Shown: piece after piece, positions 16,508 through 21,582 of the stretch
How the letters are laid out: every line of letters starts with the position of its first letter
How positions within the stretch are numbered: the first letter of the stretch is position 1
Source: a virus
DNA: 24,669 bases
Direction: 5' to 3' (one strand)
Virus record (IMG/VR): IMGVR_UViG_3300036985_003153
Location: 1 to 24,669 of that record
Program-made: the position numbers and the translations under genes
The notes under the pieces: model-generated
What the model was told of the DNA's origin: nothing
The model's database searches: none
Seen by the model: the letters and a program-made list of their open reading frames with translations, nothing else

Positions 16508-18064
16508 TCAAGCGGTTATTTCAAGTTCTTGGCGGTAAAGATCAATTATTTTATTGTGGTTGGTTATGTTGTGCTGAAGCATAGTGTATAACTTGTTTTC
16601 AACCTTGCTCCCCTGTATATGCACGATAGTCATGGGGTGGTGCTGCCCCGGGCGGTTAATCCGGGCGTTTGCTTGCAGGTAGGTCTCTACGCTTGTTACT
16701 GGAGCGTACCAGATAATAGTATCCGCAGCGGTTAGCGTAAGCCCGTGCGATGCAGCTTGGGGCTGGATGACAAGCACGTAGGGGTCAGGCTTCTCCTGAA
16801 AGTCTTGGATGATCTTGGCGCGGTTGTTAACTGAGACGCTGCCAGCTATTACGGCGTTAGTTATTTTGTGCTTGGTCAGGAACTCACTTAGTAGTTCTAT
16901 GGTATGGGTAAACGGCACGAATACCAGAACTTTGTGTGATGCCTCCTGTATAACCTCAAGCACTGCGTTCAGCCTGTTGCTTACATCAAACAATATAACT
17001 TCCCCAGTCTCCGAGTACACCGCACCACCTGAGATTTGCAGAAGTTTGTTTATGTTGGTTGCCGCGTTAACCGAGGTTACTTTTTCCCCAGCCGCTTCAA
17101 AGGTCATTTGGTTTTTTAACGTAGTGTAGTATGCCTTCTGCATAGGGGTTAACGGTGCGTCCCGCTCTACAAAGGTTACCTCCGGGAGATCAAGACACTG
17201 GTTACGCTCAAACCTAATTGCGGGTTGCAGTAGCGCGTGTACAGTTTTATCAGCCGTTATTTTGGGCTTCCATATGTGCTCAGTTACTTTGTACATCACC
17301 GAGTCCCGGAAAGTCCCAAAGAACTTTGGTGTGCTTGGGTTTACTAGCTTGGCTATACCGTACGCATCTATAGGGGATTGTGCTGCTGGAGTACCCGTAA
17401 GCATCCATAACCACTCCATAGTAGCTGAAAGTTCCTTAATGACTTTCCAACGGTTGGTCTTGACGTTTTTATAGGCGTTAGCTTCATCCACCACGATCAG
17501 GTCAAAGCCACCGTCAAGTATTTCTTGCTTCACCACCGCTACGCCATCGAAGTTAATGATGACGAACTCCGATCCCGCGTTTAGTATCTTGCGTCGTGCT
17601 GCTGCATCCCCGTGGGCTACCGAACAGCTACGGTGCATAGCAAACTTGAACAGGTCTTGCTGCCATGCGGACTTCATAATGGACAGAGGGCATATAACCA
17701 GCACTCGCTTAATTGCACCGATCTTTATTAGGTAGTCAATCGCCCAGATAACACTTGCGGTCTTACCTGTCCCTTGCTCGTTGAAGCAAAATGCTTTTTT
17801 GCGTAGGGTTAGGAACGCCGCTGTTTCTTTCTGGTGCGCGAATGGCGTGAGTTTGCCCGTCCACTCGTAGTCCCTGATTATAGTAGACGGTGCGTCTTTG
17901 ACTCCAAGTTCCGCTAAGGCTTGCGCCTCCGCTAGCCCCCAGTGCACAGCGACTTCGTACATCCCGTCAGTTTCACGTACTACCTTAGACTTCTTGATAC
18001 GCTCCGTTATCAGGTGCGGTCGCGTAGTCTTTATTACGATTGCTCTGTTATCAACTATTTGCAT
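16508..18064 (-). CDS. SNF2-family superfamily 2 helicase/ATPase (518 aa)
   Basis: All main SF2 motifs are visible: a Q-like motif PFAHQKETAAF (74-84), Walker A NEQGTGKTAS (GTGKT 98-102), motif Ia VLVICPLSIM, motif II VVDEANAYKN (DEAN 193-196), motif III LTGTPAAQSP (TGTP 223-226), motif V VIQPQAASHGLTLTAADTII, and motif VI QANARINRPGQ (464-474, arginine fingers R468/R471). The 'HGL-L-AAD-I-W' and 'Q-A-R-RPGQ' patterns place it in the SNF2/RapA-like group, common in phages. The length is near the minimum for the two RecA lobes, so there are few accessory domains. It likely remodels or unwinds DNA during replication or recombination. The ATG overlaps the end of the zinc-finger gene upstream by 14 nt; a GGGGA site lies 12 nt before it. 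Confidence 0.95.
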   Translation of the reverse strand: MQIVDNRAIVIKTTRPHLITERIKKSKVVRETDGMYEVAVHWGLAEAQALAELGVKDAPSTIIRDYEWTGKLTPFAHQKETAAFLTLRKKAFCFNEQGTGKTASVIWAIDYLIKIGAIKRVLVICPLSIMKSAWQQDLFKFAMHRSCSVAHGDAAARRKILNAGSEFVIINFDGVAVVKQEILDGGFDLIVVDEANAYKNVKTNRWKVIKELSATMEWLWMLTGTPAAQSPIDAYGIAKLVNPSTPKFFGTFRDSVMYKVTEHIWKPKITADKTVHALLQPAIRFERNQCLDLPEVTFVERDAPLTPMQKAYYTTLKNQMTFEAAGEKVTSVNAATNINKLLQISGGAVYSETGEVILFDVSNRLNAVLEVIQEASHKVLVFVPFTHTIELLSEFLTKHKITNAVIAGSVSVNNRAKIIQDFQEKPDPYVLVIQPQAASHGLTLTAADTIIWYAPVTSVETYLQANARINRPGQHHPMTIVHIQGSKVENKLYTMLQHNITNHNKIIDLYRQELEITA

Positions 18065-18992
18065 TACTTTTTATTTCCCCGTTTGTTGCTGCTAGTTTTG
18101 CTCTGCGAGCCCGCCTATACGCAAGGTCACGCGCCGCTATTCTCTCCTTGTGTTTGAGACGGTATGCGACCTGTGCCGCTTTTATGGCTTCCTTGTTGGC
18201 GAAGTTATACGCAGCTATTTTTTCCTTGTTGTTTGCGAAGTACGCAACGCGGTACGCTCTCTTTTTTTCTACATTGGCAAGATCATAGGCACTTCTTCTT
18301 GCTTTTATTGCCTCTGCATTTTGCTTCCTGTATTGCATACTGTACTCCCTGCTGGTTGGCGGCGTTGTTGTAGCTTTTAATTCCCTAAATACACGCATAA
18401 CTTCCCGTTTACCATCTATTAACCCCACGGGTATTTCAGGGCGATCTGCAACCTTGGTTCTCACGTACAAGCATTGTGCTACGTACGCGGAGCTATACTC
18501 GGCAGTTCTACGTTTAGAGGATAACGCACACGCCTCTGGGTGGAGCTTTCTCCACTCGTCTCCCCGTATTTTACGCGCCGCCTTTTTTTCGGGTTTAGCG
18601 TTGTAGCGAACATGTCTCCTCCTGTCTCCTTCGCGATGCCTAGCGTAATTGTTAACCTCCCAAAGCCGCTTGGCAGTTCGGTGCTTTTCGGGGTTTTTTT
18701 GGATAGCAGCGCGTTTTTTTACGTTAATGCACGTATTACAGTAGGACGTGTACCCTGTAATAGCTGTGTGGTTCTTATTAAACTCGGCTAAAGGCTTCTC
18801 TACGGAACAGGCATTACAATGCTTACGAGCCAAGCCCTCCAAAAATACTATAACTTGACCTTTAGATATTTTTGGAGCCGCGAGCCGCCCCCCATTACGG
18901 ATAAACTGTCGGCAGGTTTTGCATTGATGACGCCTATAAAATGCAAGTATGTCCTTAGCTTCACCGCAGGTTTTGCAAGTGCGCAGCTCCAC
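18051..18992 (-). CDS. Double zinc-finger protein with C-terminal 15-residue repeats (313 aa)
   Basis: The start is a GTG at 18992 that shares its G with the TAG stop of the upstream gene, an overlap implying coupling. Two CxxC-CxxC zinc modules are visible: C6/C9 with C24/C27, and C59/C62 with C85/C88 (the second, CNACSVEKPLAEFNKN, resembles the zinc ribbon found in phage endonuclease VII-like and HNH proteins). Residues about 90-170 are Lys/Arg-rich. Residues 225-295 hold five imperfect repeats of the type N-x-E-x-I-x-A-x3-A-Y, four of 15 residues and one of 11. I find no His-Asn-His or endonuclease VII core after the fingers, so nuclease activity is not supported. A DNA- or RNA-binding role is likely from charge and fingers. 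Confidence 0.83.
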   Translation of the reverse strand: MELRTCKTCGEAKDILAFYRRHQCKTCRQFIRNGGRLAAPKISKGQVIVFLEGLARKHCNACSVEKPLAEFNKNHTAITGYTSYCNTCINVKKRAAIQKNPEKHRTAKRLWEVNNYARHREGDRRRHVRYNAKPEKKAARKIRGDEWRKLHPEACALSSKRRTAEYSSAYVAQCLYVRTKVADRPEIPVGLIDGKREVMRVFRELKATTTPPTSREYSMQYRKQNAEAIKARRSAYDLANVEKKRAYRVAYFANNKEKIAAYNFANKEAIKAAQVAYRLKHKERIAARDLAYRRARRAKLAATNGEIKSNANS

Positions 18993-19195
18993 TACTTGTC
19001 TACTGAGTGCAAGAAAAATATCTTCGCAGTGGTTTCCTTGCGCATAGCGTGGTAGTCCAACTGTACCTTAGCGGAGTTAACCATCTTGCCCGCGAGGTTC
19101 GCTAATTCCTTAGCTACCTTCGGTTCTATCGAACCAGCTTTAAGTTCTGCAAACACAATGGAAACTTGGTCTCTTAGTTCATTTACATGTTTCAT
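18992..19195 (-). CDS. Small helical phage protein (67 aa), unknown function
   Basis: A GGAGGG site at about 19204-19209 lies eight bases before the ATG at 19195; the in-frame GTG at 19204 overlaps that site and is rejected as start. The product MKHVNELRDQVSIVFAELKA continues with SIEPKVAKELANLAGKMVNSAKVQLDYHA, two predicted amphipathic helices, and ends in KIFFLHSVDK. The style (one helix, a short 'GSIEPKVAKELANLAGK' linker and a second helix) is familiar in uncharacterised phage early proteins. It ends at the GTG start of the zinc-finger gene. No specific function can be assigned. Confidence 0.8.
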   Translation of the reverse strand: MKHVNELRDQVSIVFAELKAGSIEPKVAKELANLAGKMVNSAKVQLDYHAMRKETTAKIFFLHSVDK

Positions 19196-19234
19196 ATTTC
19201 GCACCCTCCTAAAGGGGATTTTGTTACGTTAGTT

Positions 19235-19504
19235 TTATTTTACTGAGTGGTCTTTGTTGCGAGCATAGGAACGATTGTTGTGCGCACTCTTAACCTTCAA
19301 GTTACCCGCATTAGTCCCACCGCCCTTTGATAGGGGCTTGACGTGATCTACATCCTTGCCATCGCCCTTGTGCACCTTGCCCTTCGCCGCCATTTCGCGC
19401 CGAGCCTTGTTGCGTTGCGCACGGCGTTTCTTCTGCTCCTCAGTCCCTTGGTAGTTCTCGTACTCCGTTTTGTAATCTCTGTCCGCTTTGTTCTTGTATG
19501 GCAT
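19235..19504 (-). CDS. HNH-type endonuclease (89 aa)
   Basis: The ATG at 19504 has an AGGAGA site seven bases upstream, within the end of the preceding nuclease gene (one base separates stop and start). After a very basic helical N-terminus (KKRRAQRNKARREMAAKGK), residues 48-79 contain the HNH core: DGKDVDHVKPLSKGG with D53-H54, then NAGNLKV and SAHNNRSY, giving the His, Asn and second Asn/His-type positions of the beta-beta-alpha-metal fold. The length is at the short end for HNH enzymes, as often in phages. It could be a homing-type, packaging-associated or DNA-processing nuclease; no terminase genes are in view to support the packaging role. The adjacent Cas4-like nuclease suggests a DNA-processing pair. 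Confidence 0.85.
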   Translation of the reverse strand: MPYKNKADRDYKTEYENYQGTEEQKKRRAQRNKARREMAAKGKVHKGDGKDVDHVKPLSKGGGTNAGNLKVKSAHNNRSYARNKDHSVK

Positions 19505-19505
19505 A

Positions 19506-20171
19506 TCAACGTCTCCTGTGGTGTTCGCATTTAGTTACCGGGCAGTACGCACACAAGGGACCGGACTTGGCGTTCCATACGCCGGTCTCCTCAGCCCCTG
19601 CTAGCCTACTCAGTTCGTTATTAAACGTAGCAAGGTATGACCCTGCCATGTCCGCAGTGTGTTCTTTCCTGACAAACTCGTTGCTTACTACAAACGCAAG
19701 GGCGGACTTTAGCTTCTTCACTTTAGGGTAATGAGTAAACACTGCTCCAGCAAGCACGTCAAGCTGCTTAGTGTCCGCGTACTTGGCATTTTTGCTCGTC
19801 TTGTAGTCCACAAGAAACGCAGACTCCCCTTTGATTATCAGTAGGTCAGCAATACCCCGCCACCATCTACTGCTATCTGAAAAGGCGCAAGGGGTGTAGC
19901 CTTTATCTGTAACCGCTATGCCTAGTTCCAATTCGCAGTGTTTCTCCCCCGGTATAGCGTTCAGGGCGTTAAGAACTCTTTGTAGGTACGAAAATTTAGC
20001 GGGTAGCGGAATACCCGATTTTATAAACTCCTCCGCAGCTTTATGGGCTTCGTTGCCGTACCGGGTAGCTTCACTACCCTTGTCTTCCACATCGTTGAGC
20101 ACCTTCAAGTGGTAGTACTTCTTGGGGCACTGGTCAAAAGTCTTGATACTAGAGTAGCTCCATGTGGTCAT
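19506..20171 (-). CDS. RecB/Cas4-like PD-(D/E)XK nuclease with Fe-S-type cysteines (221 aa)
   Basis: The N-terminus TWSYSSIKTFDQCPKKYY is the classic RecB-like entry with C15. H43 lies in GNEAH. The nuclease core is GIADLLII (D109), FLVDYKTSKN (D122, K124) and the following Q136 (TKQLDVLAG), i.e. the D...D-x-K...Q motif series. The C-terminus LCAYCPVTKCEHHRRR supplies C207, C210 and C215. One early and three late cysteines are the arrangement that binds a 4Fe-4S cluster in Cas4 and AddB-type enzymes. The family makes 5' or 3' single-strand exonucleases; here it likely serves phage recombination or host DNA degradation. There is no CRISPR array in the window, so a Cas4 adaptation role is not indicated. 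The ATG overlaps the stop of the 58-aa zinc-ribbon gene (ATGA). Confidence 0.92.
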   Translation of the reverse strand: MTTWSYSSIKTFDQCPKKYYHLKVLNDVEDKGSEATRYGNEAHKAAEEFIKSGIPLPAKFSYLQRVLNALNAIPGEKHCELELGIAVTDKGYTPCAFSDSSRWWRGIADLLIIKGESAFLVDYKTSKNAKYADTKQLDVLAGAVFTHYPKVKKLKSALAFVVSNEFVRKEHTADMAGSYLATFNNELSRLAGAEETGVWNAKSGPLCAYCPVTKCEHHRRR

Positions 20172-20344
20172 GGCTTGGGTTCCTTGTTGATTAGTCGTTC
20201 GCGGTGCACGGCGTTAACCCACCGTTTGCATGTAAAGCAGAACCAGCCCTTTCGGTACGCGTGTTGGTCCGGGGTATCGTTTGCAACAACGCTCACCATT
20301 TCCGCGCCACAGGTACACACTAGGGGTAAAGGTTTTTCTTTCAC
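20168..20344 (-). CDS. Small zinc-ribbon protein (58 aa)
   Basis: Reading the minus strand from a GTG at 20344 gives a 58-residue frame starting KEKPLPLVCTCGAEM after the initiator and ending in ERLINKEPKP. Four cysteines in two pairs (C10-x-C12 and C36-x2-C39, the latter in GWFCFTCKRWVN) make a zinc ribbon. The GTG overlaps the stop of the DUF3310 gene (GTGA) and its TGA overlaps the ATG of the nuclease gene (ATGA), so it fits exactly into the coupled operon, and it fills what would otherwise be a 170-nt gap. Function unknown; a small nucleic-acid or protein-binding accessory is likely. Confidence 0.75.
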   Translation of the reverse strand: MKEKPLPLVCTCGAEMVSVVANDTPDQHAYRKGWFCFTCKRWVNAVHRERLINKEPKP

Positions 20345-20589
20345 CTGCCCAGCTCTTCCGTAATGAGTTTGTCCAAGTAGTGCGCTGCTTTCCTCAAGTC
20401 TTCTACACCGCCCTTATCGCGGTATCTTGCAATGTACTTAATGATGTTGCCTCGCAGGAACCCACAGAATTCTTCTTCCGATAGCCACGACTCCATAGCG
20501 TCCCACGGTTGTATGTCGTGCTTTCGGTAGTGGCCCCCACCTACTTGTGTGTTCCTTCCGAAATCAAACTCCAGTTGTTCATTTGCCAT
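20341..20589 (-). CDS. DUF3310 family protein (82 aa)
   Basis: The ATG at 20589 has a strong GGAAGGAG site seven bases upstream, inside the end of the previous gene. After MANEQLEFDFGRN comes GGGHYRKHDIQPWDAMESW, then EFCGFLRGNIIKYIARYRDKG and EDLRKAAHYLDKLI. The 'HY-...-P-...-FL-GNIIKYI-RY--KGG-EDL-KA--YLD-L' pattern is the DUF3310 domain, which is found in many phages and is sometimes annotated as a nucleotide kinase-like or SaV protein without proof of activity. It lies among early genes and is coupled to the zinc-ribbon gene. Family assignment is confident, biochemical function is not known. Confidence 0.92.
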   Translation of the reverse strand: MANEQLEFDFGRNTQVGGGHYRKHDIQPWDAMESWLSEEEFCGFLRGNIIKYIARYRDKGGVEDLRKAAHYLDKLITEELGR

Positions 20590-20812
20590 GCGTGTACTCC
20601 TTCCAATTTTGTTTTACTTGCTTATGGGGTTTTGGGGGTGCCGCGTTCATGTTTATGACAAACGGCGTTGCTTTCCCACTGGGGTGGTAACCTGTGGCCC
20701 CCTCCGGTATTTGTTGCACCACACCGCCGCAGCGCAGAAACGCCGCTACGTGTTTTTCCAGCGCAGCGCGTCTGATTTGGCTTCCGGTGTACTGTATTTC
20801 TTCTTCGTTCAT
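20579..20812 (-). CDS. Small protein with SutA-like segment (77 aa)
   Basis: The ATG at 20812 follows an AGGAG site with eight-base spacing; that site lies in the last codons of the upstream gene, and the first bases form an ATGA stop/start overlap. The product MNEEEIQYTGSQIRRAALEK continues HVAAFLRCGGVVQQIPEGAT and ends in a Pro/Lys-rich, basic tail. The core 'R-A-L---V-AFL--GG-VQ-IP' resembles the conserved helix and following loop of the RNA-polymerase-associated regulator SutA and related small proteins, a resemblance I recall rather than have tested. If right, it may modulate host RNA polymerase. The end overlaps the DUF3310 start by 11 nt. Confidence 0.78.
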   Translation of the reverse strand: MNEEEIQYTGSQIRRAALEKHVAAFLRCGGVVQQIPEGATGYHPSGKATPFVINMNAAPPKPHKQVKQNWKEYTHGK

Positions 20813-21006
20813 TTCACTTGCTCCTGTGCCTGTGCCTTCGCTTGCTGGAACGCATCCCACGCCGCCTCCCACGCCCCCTCCGCCTTCTCCGCCGCCTCCA
20901 CCGCCTTCTCCGCCGCCTCCACCGCCTTCTCCGCCTCCGCCTTCGCCTCCGCCTCCGCCTTCGCCGCCTTCACCGCCGCTTCTAGCCTTTTGATTTCTTC
21001 GCTCAT
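20809..21006 (-). CDS. Ala/Glu/Lys coiled-coil small protein from internal start (65 aa)
   Basis: From the ATG at 21006 the frame gives MSEEIKRLEAAVKAAKAEAE, then repeated AVEAAEK heptads, then GAWEAAWDAFQQAKAQAQEQ and VK-stop. Glu/Lys-flanked alanine heptads indicate a single long helix, probably a dimeric coiled coil. An AGGAG site eight bases before the ATG makes independent translation likely whether or not the upstream frame runs through. Its TGA overlaps the next ATG. The coding DNA contains a perfect 21-base repeat. Small Ala-rich helical proteins of this kind are scattered in phage genomes; no function is known to me. Confidence 0.6.
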   Translation of the reverse strand: MSEEIKRLEAAVKAAKAEAEAKAEAEKAVEAAEKAVEAAEKAEGAWEAAWDAFQQAKAQAQEQVK

Positions 21007-21201
21007 TTCACTTGCTCCTGTATTACCCAAAAAATCAGTACCACGCTCCGTTCTAATTCGGGTTGGAGTGAACCGAAGTTCAGGAGGGATGACGATTTTG
21101 CGCCGCATCCCATACTCTCCATCCGTCTCGCCGCCCATCAGGGGCGTATATTCCTCATCGTTGTGCCGGTCAGCATCGCCACCAGCGTCATTAGGTTCCA
21201 T
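20809..21201 (-). CDS. Small acidic/basic protein reading into an Ala/Glu coiled coil (130 aa as read)
   Basis: The ATG at 21201 has a GGAGG site six bases upstream and overlaps the previous stop by 11 nt. The first part (MEPNDAGGDADRHNDEEYTP, then KIVIPPELRFTPTRIRTERG) is unrelated in character to the second part, which starts at an internal ATG (21006) with its own AGGAG site. As written the frame runs straight through that site. A one-base loss in the A6 run at 21029-21034 (T6 in the gene) would instead end the first part at ...RGTDFWVIQEQVK and a TGA overlapping the internal ATG, exactly like the other junctions here. So this is either a 130-aa fusion or two 65-aa genes with a frameshift or sequence error. 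Function unknown. Confidence 0.6.
   Translation of the reverse strand: MEPNDAGGDADRHNDEEYTPLMGGETDGEYGMRRKIVIPPELRFTPTRIRTERGTDFLGNTGASEMSEEIKRLEAAVKAAKAEAEAKAEAEKAVEAAEKAVEAAEKAEGAWEAAWDAFQQAKAQAQEQVK
20881..20940 (-). repeat. 21-bp tandem repeat in the coiled-coil gene
   Basis: Two perfect 21-base units lie at 20881-20901 and 20902-20922, followed by a partial third to 20940. Each unit encodes one seven-residue heptad of the type AVEAAEK on the minus strand, so copy-number change would lengthen or shorten the coil by whole heptads without a frameshift. Confidence 0.85.
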
Positions 21202-21397
21202 CACACGCCTCCGCAGTATTGTTGTAGTCGGGCCAGCCGTACTCGCCGTCTGACTCAATAAATATTTTTACCATGTCGCAGTGCAGTTGCGCTTTCCGCG
21301 CTTCGGCTTCGTAATCCATCGTGCTTACGACACACGCCACCACTACCGCAAACAGTGTGACCACGACCACGTACAAATTTACTATGTAGTTTTTCAT
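21191..21397 (-). CDS. Small single-span membrane protein (68 aa)
   Basis: The ATG at 21397 overlaps the previous stop as ATGA. Residues about 5-25 (IVNLYVVVVTLFAVVVACVV) form one strongly hydrophobic helix after a short MKNY start with one lysine, so an N-in membrane anchor or uncleaved signal is likely. The 40-residue remainder (STMDYEAEARKAQLHCDMVK, IFIESDGEYGWPDYNN) is acidic, with two cysteines, and would face the periplasm. The 'GEYGWPDY' element is, from memory, recurrent in phage hypothetical proteins. The size and topology would also suit a spanin or holin accessory, but it lies among early genes and no endolysin is nearby, so I do not assign lysis. Confidence 0.75.
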   Translation of the reverse strand: MKNYIVNLYVVVVTLFAVVVACVVSTMDYEAEARKAQLHCDMVKIFIESDGEYGWPDYNNTAEACDGT

Positions 21398-21582
21398 TTG
21401 TTTTTCCACGGCCCTTGCTCCATCCACTGTCCACTTTGCTGCTTCTTTGCCAACTCCACAAACAAGGCATCGACGGAACGCACAGCCACTGACCACGATT
21501 CAATCCGCGTACCTGACGCAAGCACCCCTTGCAACGCCATGAAGCAGGCTAGGTCGTACGGTGTAACATCATCTTTAGTCAT
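21394..21582 (-). CDS. Small phage protein (62 aa), unknown function
   Basis: The ATG at 21582 has an excellent AGGAGGTGAG ribosome site, which lies in the last codons of the sigma-like gene (8-nt overlap). The product starts MTKDDVTPYDLACFMALQGV and contains a second helix with VRSVDALFVELAKKQQ, ending GPWKNK. It looks like two amphipathic helices and no metal or catalytic motif. The stop overlaps the start of the membrane-protein gene (ATGA). The strong ribosome site suggests it is made at a high level. I do not recognise the family. Confidence 0.78.
   Translation of the reverse strand: MTKDDVTPYDLACFMALQGVLASGTRIESWSVAVRSVDALFVELAKKQQSGQWMEQGPWKNK

Larger units (their letters stand above)
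20801..21021 (-). repeat. Duplicated 27-nt stop / ribosome site / start cassette (two copies)
   Basis: The 27 bases at 20801-20827 and at 20995-21021 match at 26 positions (one C/T difference at 20808 versus 21002). On the minus strand each copy reads ACAGGAGCAAGTGAAATGA plus CGAAGAA after one variable base, so it carries an AGGAG site, an ATG and the first codons (M-[SN]-E-E). In a second frame the same bases encode QEQVK and a TGA. The copies are 194 bases apart and bracket the coiled-coil gene as a unit. Confidence 0.85.

Noticed and set aside
16480-16511. Promoter with TTGACA at 16511-16506 on the minus strand
   Set aside because: The best -10 candidate (TAAGCT, 16 bases downstream) matches poorly, and the site lies over the helicase stop in a coupled operon.
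18051-18992. Recombination endonuclease VII
   Set aside because: The zinc ribbon is similar, but no catalytic His/Asp/Asn core follows; the C-terminus is helical repeats.
19506-20171. CRISPR-associated Cas4 gene of an adaptation module
   Set aside because: There are no cas1/cas2 genes or CRISPR repeats in the window; phage recombination-type nuclease is the simpler reading.
20694-20993. Plus-strand proline-rich frame opposite the coiled-coil gene
   Set aside because: It is the complement of the Glu/Ala heptad repeats, has no ribosome site and runs against the operon.
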